From the NCBI RefSeq assembly GCF_050571805.1, contig NZ_CP192219.1: a DNA stretch of 64,000 nucleotides; one strand, given 5' to 3'. Made by a program: the position numbers and the translations under genes. Under the pieces are notes generated by a model. The model did not search any database. It saw only the letters and a list, made by a program, of their open reading frames with translations, and was not told where the DNA came from. Below are positions 52,435 through 61,198 of this stretch, in pieces (within the stretch, counting starts at the first letter, position 1; the number at the start of each line of letters is the position of its first letter). Source of the stretch: Halodesulfovibrio aestuarii. Lineage in GTDB: Bacteria > Desulfobacterota > Desulfovibrionia > Desulfovibrionales > Desulfovibrionaceae.

Positions 52435-55247
52435 GCAACATTATCCTGTTGAGAGTCTAATACCTTGCGGACAAGATTCCCGAGGTCTGAATTTCTAAAC
52501 GGTTTGGCGAGGAATGCAGCGATACCAATTTCAGCGGATTGACGCATGAACAATTCGACATTGCTTCCCTCAAATCCACTGTAGATGATAACCCGTAAGG
52601 CAGGCGCTATGGCAGATATGGCCGTTGCGAGTTCAAGCCCTGTAAGTTCCGGCATTATCTGATCTGCCAGAAGTAGATCATATTCAGTCGGGTTTTCCTT
52701 AATCTGTTTAAGAGCTTCCGCGCTGCTTTGCAGCATGGTTACCGTGTACCCTTGGCGCATTAGGAACTTATGTACAGAGTAAAGCATTTCTTTGTCGTCA
52801 TCTACAACGAGAATATGCTCCGTCCCCTGGGTAGACGATTGCTCCGGCTCCGGAGACCAGACGCATGAATCTGCTACAACTTCAGGTAGATATACACGGA
52901 ACGTGGTTCCTTCATTTTTTTTACTTTCTACAGTTACGGTTCCGCCGTATTTCTTACTGATGCCGTGCACTGTTGATAACCCGAGTCCTGTACCACCTTT
53001 TTCTTTTTTGGTGGTAAAAAACGGGTCGAAAATACGTGGAAGAAGTGCTTCGTCTATTCCGATGCCAGTATCGGAGACGGACATGCAAAGATATCGTCCG
53101 GGCGTAAGTTCATGAGGAAGGTCATAACTGTCTATAGTTATTTTAACTTCTTCAATGCTGATAGTAAGAGTGCCCTGTTCACCAAACATTGCATGGTCAG
53201 CATTCAGGCAGAGGTTCATAATTACCTGATGCAATTCACCTGTATCAGCAAGGAGCATTCCTCCGTGTTTTGTTTTAGATGAAAATTTAATTTCAATGGT
53301 CGACGGAAGAAGCGTTTGTAAGAGTTGGATACATTCTTCAGCAAGGGCAGGTAGGGAAACAAGTTCTGTGGCAGCCTCTGAGCGGTTACTGAACCTGCGA
53401 ATTTGTCCGATAATCTGCTTACCTCTGTAGGCTGCCTTGAGAGCTTGCTTAAGATCTTCATGCGCCGGATTGTCTTTGGGAACATCATCCAGAGCCAGCT
53501 CGCAACAGGAGCTTATTGCGCCGATAATATTGTTGAAGTCATGGGCTATACCCCCTGCAACAGTGCCAAGTGCTTCCATTTTCTGGGAATGGCGGAGTTC
53601 GGCAGCGAGTTGTGCTTCTCTTTCACTTGCGCGGCGCTTCTGGATAAGGTTTGAAACTCCCTGCATCATCAACGTAAGCTGACGTTCATCTGATTTTGAG
53701 AACGTGACTGTGTCATCTCCCAGTACGATGAGTGCCCGTAATTGTTCACGTTCCCAGATAGGAAGAGCGATGCTGTTTTTGAATTTGTTCATACCCAGTG
53801 GCCATACAACAGGCGTTTGGGCGTTTTCAGCCCTAAGTCGAGCTGTTTTTTTCTGTTGGAGCAGCTCTTCCCAAGGCGAAACAAGATCCTTAATACGCAG
53901 TCGTTTTTGTAGCGTGTGCCATGATGCATCTTCTTCTCTGCTGATACAATAGCGGTCAACTTCTTTACCTGATGTTATTGTGAGATAAACAGCTGTGTTA
54001 GCGTTGAGAAGCTTGCGCACTTTATCAACACTGAAGAGGATTAACTCGTCGGAAGAGCTTTTCTCCTGACCGTTTAATTCCAGCAGTGACTCAAGGCGTT
54101 CTTCTTCTCGTTTCAGGAGGTTGGTTGTTTTGTTGTTCTCTCGCAGCATGCGCAACAGAATGAGGATAGTGATGGAGAGCCATACAAAACAAGCTATGGC
54201 TACGAGGATAAGTGTTTTGTATTTATAAAAAAGTGTTTGTGGTTCAAAAAGAATTTCTGCGGTTTTAGGTAACATCGCCTGTTGGATGTGAAACTTTTTC
54301 AGCTGGCGATAATCGAAAACAAATTCATTTTGCGGGCTGCGGATAACCGGAAGGTCGGCAACCGGAATTCCTTTGAGGATATCCAGAGTGAGTTGGGCGG
54401 CATGTTCCCCTTGCTGGAAACCACTGAGCATTTTGCCACCCAGAACCCCATTGCCAAGGGTGTATCGCCATGGCGAGAACACGGGAAGGCCACTTGCAGT
54501 TGCCACTAGTGAAGTGCTTTCCGGAACACTCAGCACAGTTCCGTCCGGCGTGCGGTAATAGGAAAGATAGAGAATTGCCGTGTTCGCCGGTAGTGCAGCA
54601 AGTTTCTCCTGAAGCTCCTCTGGATTGAGTTTGGTAAGTTCTATGAAGGAGACTTTGTCGGCAAACAAAGGGGCAAGTTCTTTTGCTTGTTCAAGGTTGT
54701 TCTTACTGGATGTCGTAACACCGCCGCTCACGAGTGCAATATTTTTTGTTTTCGGGAATAGAGTAAGAGCGAGCTCTATTGTTTCTTTGATATCTACTTC
54801 CTCTGCAATTCCGGTAAATCCAGATTGGCCTTGTAATAGCTTTTGAGAAAAGCGGGTAACACCGCAGAAGGTGACAGGCACACCAGGGAAGAGCTGGTTA
54901 CGGTACCGCACAAGAAAGTCCAGTGCATTGTTGTCTGAAGCAATGATGACATCAAATTTAGTATTTTTATATTTTGTTGAATACAGCGTGTGGAGGATGG
55001 GGAAAATCTCTGTAGGGCTGTACCGCTTAGTGTCCATGAACTCGTAGTGGACTTTTATAGGCGTGCTGGCTTGCTCTAATCCGTCCCGTATGCCTTGCAG
55101 GACAGATTCTCCCCATAGGTACCCCATATGGTAAGAATTAAGAACAAGAACTGTCGGAGTATGAGTGCTGGCTGCGGTGGCAACCGTAGGAGTGAGTGTG
55201 CTGGCGTATGATACGAATATAATAATAAATAGCAGTAAGTTCCGCAT
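52425..55247 (-). CDS. Hybrid sensor histidine kinase with ABC-substrate-binding-type sensor domain
   Basis: 940 residues from the ATG at 55247 (GAGAGCGAG upstream; signal-like MRNLLLFIIIFVSYASTLTP follows it). Residues 35-310 resemble the periplasmic ABC_sub_bind (PF04392-type) domain with VLVLNSYHMGYLWGES, a sensor type used by some kinases. A transmembrane helix (about 350-370) leads to a GAF-like domain (400-540), a HisKA domain with phospho-accepting His569 (AHDFNNIIGAIS), an HATPase domain with N, G1 and G2 boxes (GTGLGLSTVHGI), and a C-terminal receiver with Asp862 (LLADQIMPELTG). The kinase should respond to an extracellular ligand, perhaps malate, and pass phosphate to the adjacent regulator. 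Ligand is inferred from context only. Confidence 0.9.
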   Translation of the reverse strand: MRNLLLFIIIFVSYASTLTPTVATAASTHTPTVLVLNSYHMGYLWGESVLQGIRDGLEQASTPIKVHYEFMDTKRYSPTEIFPILHTLYSTKYKNTKFDVIIASDNNALDFLVRYRNQLFPGVPVTFCGVTRFSQKLLQGQSGFTGIAEEVDIKETIELALTLFPKTKNIALVSGGVTTSSKNNLEQAKELAPLFADKVSFIELTKLNPEELQEKLAALPANTAILYLSYYRTPDGTVLSVPESTSLVATASGLPVFSPWRYTLGNGVLGGKMLSGFQQGEHAAQLTLDILKGIPVADLPVIRSPQNEFVFDYRQLKKFHIQQAMLPKTAEILFEPQTLFYKYKTLILVAIACFVWLSITILILLRMLRENNKTTNLLKREEERLESLLELNGQEKSSSDELILFSVDKVRKLLNANTAVYLTITSGKEVDRYCISREEDASWHTLQKRLRIKDLVSPWEELLQQKKTARLRAENAQTPVVWPLGMNKFKNSIALPIWEREQLRALIVLGDDTVTFSKSDERQLTLMMQGVSNLIQKRRASEREAQLAAELRHSQKMEALGTVAGGIAHDFNNIIGAISSCCELALDDVPKDNPAHEDLKQALKAAYRGKQIIGQIRRFSNRSEAATELVSLPALAEECIQLLQTLLPSTIEIKFSSKTKHGGMLLADTGELHQVIMNLCLNADHAMFGEQGTLTISIEEVKITIDSYDLPHELTPGRYLCMSVSDTGIGIDEALLPRIFDPFFTTKKEKGGTGLGLSTVHGISKKYGGTVTVESKKNEGTTFRVYLPEVVADSCVWSPEPEQSSTQGTEHILVVDDDKEMLYSVHKFLMRQGYTVTMLQSSAEALKQIKENPTEYDLLLADQIMPELTGLELATAISAIAPALRVIIYSGFEGSNVELFMRQSAEIGIAAFLAKPFRNSDLGNLVRKVLDSQQDNVAWL

Positions 55248-55463
55248 ACTCGCTCTCTTTATGAGGTAAAGGCTTTCCCTATTGTAAATGGCTCCGTACA
55301 TTAGGGGTGACGGTAGCTAATCACATGCAAAGTTGGAAGCAATATTTAATAACACGGTACTTCGAATTGTCATGTTGCAGTAACCGGAGAGGGCCGCACT
55401 ATGCATTGCTTTGAAGGGTGGCAGATAATAGCTTGTAAGTGATTTTTGAAAAATGTTGTATAG

Positions 55464-56528
55464 TTATAACCAGTTTTTTTTCTTGAAGTACGCAAGCATT
55501 AGCAACACCACGAGTACCATGACAGAAAGCAACATATAATAACCATGTTGATAGTGGAGCTCCGGCATTACCTCAAAGTTCATTCCATAGATTCCTGCAA
55601 GAAAAGATAATGGAATAAAGATAGTGGCAAAAACAGTAAGAAATTTCATTACATCGTTGAGACGGTTTGTGATGGTCATGTTGTAAATATTGAGGTGGCC
55701 GTTAAGCATTTCCCGATAGACTTCAACCGCATCAACAGTCTGTTCGGACATATCTGATAAGTCTCTAAGAAAAGGACTTATTTCAGGTGAAATTAACTCA
55801 TTCTCGATTCTGACAAGCTTTAAAACAATCTCTCTAGCCGGCCGTACGGCCTTACGTATGTAAGCCATCTCATGCTTATAGAAGTTTATTTTTTCCAAAA
55901 GTTCTTGAGTTGGGTTAGTTAAAATCTCTTCGTCGAACTCTTCAATTTTTTCTCCCATAGTTTCGACTATTTTTAAATAGTTTTCAAAGACGCAATCAAG
56001 AAGGGTATATAACAGGTAATCAGGGCCGAGACTTCGTATTCTACCATTTTTACGTCTGATTCGCTCGCGTACGGGTTCAAATACGCTTCCCGGTTGTTCT
56101 TGAAAGGTAAGGAGAAGATTCTCAGTCAGCACAGCGCTCAACTGTTCTGCATTTACCGTTGTCTGGATGGGATCATATGAAAGCATCTTGAGGCTAATGA
56201 AAATAGCCTCTGCGGATTCGTCTATTTTGGGCCGTTGTCCTGTATTGATGATATCTTCAAGTACAAGGGAAGATATGTTGAATGTTGAACCAATAGACGC
56301 CATCAAATCTGAGGCATGCAAGCCGTCTACGTTTAACCAGCTAGTTGAGCCACTAAATTTGTGTGCAGAAAGAGTTTCTATTGAATCTACAAATTCATCT
56401 CGGAGCATATTCTGGTCATAATCAATTAATCTTATACGGGGTTGCTCCGTTTTTTGTTGTCCTACAAATATAAGTGCTCCGGGGGGATGCCCTATTTTTT
56501 CATCCTGCTTGTTTAAAAATCTAGCCAT
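55464..56528 (-). CDS. corA: CorA-family Mg2+/divalent metal transporter
   Basis: 354-residue pentameric channel. A long N-terminal cytoplasmic domain (1-285) with the helical willow region is followed by two C-terminal transmembrane helices. The first helix (about 292-312) ends in the signature YGMNF (GMN at 315-317), which forms the selectivity filter. The C-terminal tail is basic (YFKKKNW). AGGAGG precedes the ATG. Stands alone, with intergenic gaps on both sides. Substrate may be Mg2+, Co2+ or Ni2+; the family member type is not resolved by eye. Confidence 0.93.
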   Translation of the reverse strand: MARFLNKQDEKIGHPPGALIFVGQQKTEQPRIRLIDYDQNMLRDEFVDSIETLSAHKFSGSTSWLNVDGLHASDLMASIGSTFNISSLVLEDIINTGQRPKIDESAEAIFISLKMLSYDPIQTTVNAEQLSAVLTENLLLTFQEQPGSVFEPVRERIRRKNGRIRSLGPDYLLYTLLDCVFENYLKIVETMGEKIEEFDEEILTNPTQELLEKINFYKHEMAYIRKAVRPAREIVLKLVRIENELISPEISPFLRDLSDMSEQTVDAVEVYREMLNGHLNIYNMTITNRLNDVMKFLTVFATIFIPLSFLAGIYGMNFEVMPELHYQHGYYMLLSVMVLVVLLMLAYFKKKNWL

Positions 56529-57125
56529 TGCTTGCCTCCTGTTCCGTTTTAGACAGACTCAAAATGTGTGACCGTAACTATATTTGATAATTGTTACTAC
56601 ATGATATTATAGTAGAGAATGAAATTAGTTGGTTAATTCGGTAGTAGGAAATTAATTAATGTAACTATAAAAGTGACTTGTCGATAAAAATCGTGCCCTA
56701 ATGTTGAAGGTTTTTTATTTAAAAAGGCTAGTTTGAATAAACTCGCCTGCACCGCTCAGACTCAGTACTATTTTGAGTCTATAAAACAAATTACTTAGGG
56801 CTGTTAAATTAGTTCAAGATGTCGTATTTTACTTGCAATATTTTTTTTGAGTTGTTGTATTGTACCCGCATCCCTTGTTTCAGTGGCTGTCACGCGAAAG
56901 AGGGAGCATGGATTACTGAGGAGCAATTTTCGTTATGTGAACCATGAAGTTTTCCTTACATTGTGAAGCCTGTTCGAATATATTTTGATATGGTAGAGCT
57001 TGCATGATGTAACTATCTTTTTATTTTATACTTAGTTAGCGGTACACTTTTTTTTAGGAAGAAATGTCCTGATATGTTGTTTGAGATGAGGCTACGTTAT
57101 AACTGATCCTAAAAGGAACCATCGG
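56529..57125. other. Divergent gap between corA and mscS-like gene
   Basis: 597 AT-rich bases. One hairpin near 56758-56780 (GACTCA/TGAGTC). A related AGACTCAAAA-type sequence occurs near 56553, just upstream of corA. No protein frame with a ribosome site, no tRNA, no recognised Mg2+-responsive leader. Confidence 0.5.
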
Positions 57126-59414
57126 ATGAAGTTTTTTATTTTTGCTCTTTACTGTCTTTCTATCCTGACTTTTCCAATTTCTGTATCGGCTCAAGGAGTG
57201 GAAGAACAGACCCATATCATAGATTCAGAACGGTTTAAGGTGCTGGCTGTTCTCGAAGATGAGGAGAACGCTCTGCGGGAAGCGGCTGCAGCTCAGCTTG
57301 ATAAAATTAGAGCGGATTTATTTACCTATCACTCCTCATACCAGCAGATTGTTCTCAGTCAGGGGATAGCCGGAGCTACCCCTATGGGGCTTCGGGAACT
57401 CTACGCACGTCTTGCCAGCCTGAATAAAAAACTGGTGGGAATTGCTGAATCGTTGAAAGACCTCCAAAATCAAATTGAGGCGCGGGTTGAAAGCCTTAAC
57501 AGCGCCACGGGAGAGCTTAATACCAAGGCCTTGAAGGAGCTGTCTTCGGATAATGTCGGAGATTTTAAAAGCTATATTGGTCGACTGGGAAAATTGGAGC
57601 GGGTGCTTAAAAAACAGCTCTCCAGAATTAAAAGAGAACTTGCTTCCGTTAATAAACTTGTAAAAAGAACATCAACCCTGCTTGCGCGCATGGAGCAGGA
57701 ACTCCCTCTTAAGTGGAAAAACTATTTTCTTGCTGGGAAAAATCCACCTTTTTCACAATATTTTTGGCAAAAGCACTTTTCTTCGACCAACTGGTTTTCT
57801 TTAAGACTTCCAATATGGCAGGGACGATTAGCCTCAGCCTTTGATGAGTGGCCGAGTAAAGCTCTCTTTTTTACAATGCTTTTTGCCTTGTTTGGAGGTT
57901 TGGGCTTGTTTGCAGGAAAACGCATTTTTCCAAAAAGCAAACATAAAGTTGAAATGCGTAAGCTTTGCGGCGCATGGGCAGTGTTATCTGCTGGTATATC
58001 AATCATTTTTACGGAGTATCATTTTTTTCCACAAACTACAGGTGTGACATCAATTATCGGAGCGAGTGTATTTAGTTTTGGTGCAATGTGGGGTGGAAAC
58101 ATAATTCGTCGTACCTTTAGTGACTATGCCAAACCATCTCGAACCCCCTTGACTTGGCTTTTTGCCGGAGGCGGTCTCATCCTTGTTCTTGGTATGCCTG
58201 AACAGCTTGCTATCCCTCTTTGGCTTCTTTTGGCCGCAAGTGTAATTTGTGTGATGAAAATGAGATTGGTCAGTTACTCCGGAGGATTGAGCCGTCATCC
58301 TTGGTTCTGGGTTCTCGTCCTGTCTGTACTTATGGCCGTAATGGGCTATGGCCGTTTGGCAGCATTTACAGGCATGATACTCTTCCTCGTTTATTTCATG
58401 TTCACTATGGGGATGGCAGGTATGCACGTTGTTGCTCACTGCGTTTCCCGCCTGCCTGAAACAGGTTTGTATCCATTCGTCCGGGCGTTAGCGCTAGGTA
58501 TTTCATCTCCGTTGATTTGGACGGCCTCACTCGGCCTCGGAGGGCTTTGGATATACCAGTTCTTTGGTGCTGGAGTGCTCAAAGCTACCGCAGCTATGAA
58601 GCTTGGTTGGCAAGGTTTTTCTCTACAGTTATTAAATATAGTCATCGTTGTTGCGTTGTTTTTCCTCACTCGCGCAGCTATTGCCGTAACCGATACGTAT
58701 ATTGGTCGCATGGGCATGGGGTGGCCGAGAGGCAAGCGTGGCACCATGCACTCGCTTAAGACGATTTCGTCTTATATCTTATGGGGATTGTTCGGCCTGT
58801 TGGCGTTAAATGTGCTTGGGGTGAATTTGACTAGCCTGACGGTAATCGCAGGTGGTCTCTCTGTGGGGATCGGCTTTGGTATGCAGACTATCTTTACTAA
58901 CTTTATGAGCGGTCTCATTTTGCTTTTCGGTCGGTCTATTCAGCAGGGAGATATTATTCAAGTTGGAGAGCTCTGGTGCACGGTGAAAAAAATTAATATT
59001 CGAACCACCGTTGTTGAAACTTTTGAAAATGCCACGCTCATAATTCCTAACTCTGATCTGATTTCTAATCAGGTGACGAACTGGACTAAAGATAATCCGA
59101 CGTTACGCCGTGATGTCCTTATTGGAGTAGCTTATGGGTCAGACACAGAGCTTGTAGAAAAAACGCTGCTTGAACTTGCCGATGCGCACCCGCATGTTCT
59201 GAAAAGTCCGGCTCCCTGGGTTCTGTTCAATGACTTTGGAGCGAGTAGTCTTGATTTTATCCTTCGTATATGGATTGATGATATTGACTATTCGCTAAAA
59301 ACTATTTCTGAGTTGCGTTTTCAAATCGACAAGGCATTCAGAGAGCGGAATATTGAAATAGCATTTCCGCAAATGGATTTGCATATTCGTTCTGCTGAAG
59401 GATTGCAAAAGTAA
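57126..59414 (+). CDS. Large MscS-family mechanosensitive channel
   Basis: 762-residue membrane channel that would release solutes on osmotic downshock. Signal peptide (1-23, ends SVSAQG), a periplasmic coiled-coil domain (about 40-190), then some eleven helices and the MscS core: pore helix with GGLSVGIGFGMQTIFTNFMSG (about 577-597), followed by LLFGRSIQQGDIIQVGE and the cytoplasmic beta and alpha-beta domains (NATLIIPNSDLISNQVTNW). The size and periplasmic extension resemble MscK/YbdG-type large paralogues rather than the 286-residue MscS. No ribosome site stronger than AAAGGA. Monocistronic, closed by a bidirectional terminator. Confidence 0.93.
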   Translation: MKFFIFALYCLSILTFPISVSAQGVEEQTHIIDSERFKVLAVLEDEENALREAAAAQLDKIRADLFTYHSSYQQIVLSQGIAGATPMGLRELYARLASLNKKLVGIAESLKDLQNQIEARVESLNSATGELNTKALKELSSDNVGDFKSYIGRLGKLERVLKKQLSRIKRELASVNKLVKRTSTLLARMEQELPLKWKNYFLAGKNPPFSQYFWQKHFSSTNWFSLRLPIWQGRLASAFDEWPSKALFFTMLFALFGGLGLFAGKRIFPKSKHKVEMRKLCGAWAVLSAGISIIFTEYHFFPQTTGVTSIIGASVFSFGAMWGGNIIRRTFSDYAKPSRTPLTWLFAGGGLILVLGMPEQLAIPLWLLLAASVICVMKMRLVSYSGGLSRHPWFWVLVLSVLMAVMGYGRLAAFTGMILFLVYFMFTMGMAGMHVVAHCVSRLPETGLYPFVRALALGISSPLIWTASLGLGGLWIYQFFGAGVLKATAAMKLGWQGFSLQLLNIVIVVALFFLTRAAIAVTDTYIGRMGMGWPRGKRGTMHSLKTISSYILWGLFGLLALNVLGVNLTSLTVIAGGLSVGIGFGMQTIFTNFMSGLILLFGRSIQQGDIIQVGELWCTVKKINIRTTVVETFENATLIIPNSDLISNQVTNWTKDNPTLRRDVLIGVAYGSDTELVEKTLLELADAHPHVLKSPAPWVLFNDFGASSLDFILRIWIDDIDYSLKTISELRFQIDKAFRERNIEIAFPQMDLHIRSAEGLQK

Positions 59415-59555
59415 GTCAGTTCAGCGTTACCTTGAGCCTGCGATAAATCTGTGTACGATGGTCGCACTATCATTTTGTACAAGATTATAGGGGCAATTGG
59501 CGTAGGCCAGTTTGTACCTTTGCTATTAATTGCGGCTCGTTGGAGGCTTGAAAAT

Positions 59556-59605
59556 AAAAAGCAGTGTGTTTCCTGTCGTTAACGACAGGAAACACACTGC
59601 TTTTT
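59556..59605. terminator. Long bidirectional terminator between mscS-like gene and ridA-like gene
   Basis: A perfect 50-base palindrome centred at 59580/59581: 23-bp stem with a TTAA loop, A5 at the left end and T7 at the right. It serves both converging genes. Confidence 0.93.
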
Positions 59606-59648
59606 TTGTATGCGGAAGAGGGGGGAGGTGGGTAAGCCCGTGTGGTGC

Positions 59649-60008
59649 CTAGTTGGCAATAACTGCTGCTGTTACAGAAACTTCACAGAGGAGTTCCGGT
59701 CTGGCGAGTCGGGCTTCGATGCAAGCTCTGGCTGGAGCATAGCCTTCTTCAAACCATGTGTCCCAAACTGCGTTGAATCCTGCAAAGTCTTTCATGTCTC
59801 TGAGATATACCATTACAGAAAGAACATGTTTTCTATCGCTGCCTACTTCCTTCAAAAGAGCATCTACTTTTTCAAGCATGTTACGTGCCTGATCGCTGAT
59901 GCCGCATTCTGTGTTGTCAGGTACTTGTCCACAAAGGTAGGCTACACCGTTAAAAATGGTCGCCTTGCTCATACGGACACCAGGGGTAATACGAGTAATA
60001 TTAGACAT
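59649..60008 (-). CDS. RidA family (YjgF/YER057c/UK114) protein, probable enamine/imine deaminase
   Basis: 119-residue trimeric RidA-family protein. Visible hallmarks: an N-terminal TPGVRMSKATIFNGVAYLCGQ, the conserved Arg94 (PARACIEARL) that binds the substrate carboxylate and Glu109 (CEVSVTAAV), which together support the 2-iminoacid hydrolase activity of RidA; other subfamilies differ. AAAGGAAA precedes the ATG. It begins 20 bases after a decayed BFD-like [2Fe-2S] gene, in the same direction, suggesting an ancient amino-acid dehydrogenase operon whose imine product RidA would hydrolyse (inference). Confidence 0.92.
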   Translation of the reverse strand: MSNITRITPGVRMSKATIFNGVAYLCGQVPDNTECGISDQARNMLEKVDALLKEVGSDRKHVLSVMVYLRDMKDFAGFNAVWDTWFEEGYAPARACIEARLARPELLCEVSVTAAVIAN

Positions 60009-60028
60009 AATTTCCTTTACTTTTGGTT

Positions 60029-60347
60029 CTAAAATAAATCTGCAGGGCCGGAAGCTTCAGTAAATTTCATTCTGGCACTTTTACTAAGCTGAACTTCTTT
60101 CAGTGGAGGCCGAATGGTTAAGTAACCTACTTCATCCTGTGTGGAATCAAGCTCATTAGTAAGAATTTTGTTAATGGCTGACTCACTCATTCTGCCCTGA
60201 CATGGTTCCATGCCGGAACGGGTGATGATCTATATTTTGTTAGGGTCGTGTGCAACCTGAATGATGACTTCGTGGATGTTTACCCACAGTTACGTTTTAC
60301 AGCGGCATACTACGGTTTCGTCTTCAAATATGATTAAAGCAGACATC
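60029..60347 (-). pseudogene. Decayed BFD-like [2Fe-2S]-binding protein (amino-acid dehydrogenase accessory type)
   Basis: Reading one frame from the ATG at 60347 gives ETVVCRCKT, a TAA stop, HEVIIQVAHDPNKI, a TAG stop, IITRSGMEPCQGRM, then an open C-terminus with DEVGYLTIRPPLKEV. This is the order of the BFD-like [2Fe-2S] proteins/domains that accompany HcnB/OoxA-type amino-acid dehydrogenases (CxC, then TRxGMGPCQGR, then RPP). Two in-frame stops (neither is UGA, so not selenocysteine), a Cys-to-Ser change in the TRC motif and a Gly-to-Glu change show loss of function. There is no ribosome site before the ATG. The flavoprotein partner gene is absent from the 0.8 kb upstream. Confidence 0.82.
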
Positions 60348-60624
60348 TTTGGAGGTAGTTATTAAAAACATATGTGATGCGGTCGTCAGATTGTTTTATT
60401 GTTGAGCGACATTTATTGTAGGCATTGCAGGAGCAATAATCAGTTTTTGGGATGGGTGCGTATGCATAATAAGGTTGTTTTGAATTTCTTATGTTGGGAC
60501 AATATATAGATTTTACGACATATTTTGCACATAAGTGGAATACGGTGACTTTGGTCATTTGTTATCAGATGGAGCAGGTACTATCGTATTTATGTCTAAG
60601 TAAAAATGTCTTTTTTTGTAAAAA

Positions 60625-60652
60625 AAGAGCACAAATTTTATTTTGTGCTCTT
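60625..60652. terminator. Bidirectional terminator-like hairpin
   Basis: AAGAGCACAAA (60625-60635) pairs with TTTGTGCTCTT (60642-60652), flanked by A and T runs. No intact gene ends here, so it may terminate a lost gene or an unannotated small RNA from 60350-60620. Confidence 0.75.
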
Positions 60653-60811
60653 CTTTTTTACCTCTGAAATTATTCTTAGTTGTAGTATGACACAAATATA
60701 TTGTTTGTTTGTAACTAACCGATTTAAAAAAATGAAAAAGTTAATCAATGTCTGAAAAAAGTGAAAAAGTAAGAAAAAGTGAATAAAAAAATAACTTTTT
60801 TGTAAAAAGTG

Positions 60812-60827
60812 ACTGTGTTGACACAGT
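60812..60827 (+). promoter_or_regulatory. Palindromic candidate operator upstream of the formate dehydrogenase gene
   Basis: ACTGTGT-TG-ACACAGT is a perfect inverted repeat with 7-base arms. It overlaps a TTGACA, lies about 370 bases upstream of the gene and directly follows the AAAAAGT repeats. It could bind a Crp/Fnr-type or other dimeric regulator; no regulator is assigned. Confidence 0.4.
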
Positions 60828-61198
60828 AATATTTTTTCTGCTCTACAGATAAACTACGTACATTCCTTGTAGAATGCATAGATAATGCAATATGAATTGT
60901 TATTACTTCATGTGGAAGATGTTCTGTTGTTTGATCATCAATAGAATAGTGTTGAATGACTCTTTTTTTGTTACAAGCGAGAAGCCTGCGCAGAATCAAA
61001 AGTGCTTTGCGGTGTGATAAGACCTACGCATATATGATTTGCAGCATGGTTAACTGTAACAGAAAGAGAAGATAGTTATAACGAGTGACAATATATTCAA
61101 ATTGCGTCTGCATGAACCTTCTCAAGCATGTGTGGAAATGCTTGTGTCGTAGTGAATGTACTGGTTTTCTTTATATTTGAGTTGTTAGGGAGTTGCGA

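Larger units (their letters stand above)
60348..61198. other. AT-rich intergenic region upstream of the formate dehydrogenase gene
   Basis: 851 bases without a supported protein gene. It contains a bidirectional terminator-like hairpin (60625-60652), clustered (G/T)AAAAAGT copies (60734-60810), a perfect 16-base palindrome (60812-60827) and the ribosome site of the next gene. Minus-strand frames near 60558-60334 and 60999-60745 have neither ribosome sites nor recognisable products. The stretch 60350-60620 may be decayed sequence of the operon that once preceded the BFD-like gene. Confidence 0.6.

Noticed and set aside
60256..60348. Stops in the BFD-like remnant as selenocysteine or recoding
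   Set aside because: The stops are TAA and TAG, not TGA, and a conserved Cys and Gly are also mutated.
60334..60558. 74-codon minus-strand frame upstream of the BFD-like remnant
   Set aside because: Low-complexity, unrecognisable product in another frame than the remnant and no ribosome site.
60734..60810. AAAAAGT repeats as a CRISPR array or iteron origin
   Set aside because: Repeats are only 8 bases, spacing is irregular, and no cas, rep or partition gene is present.
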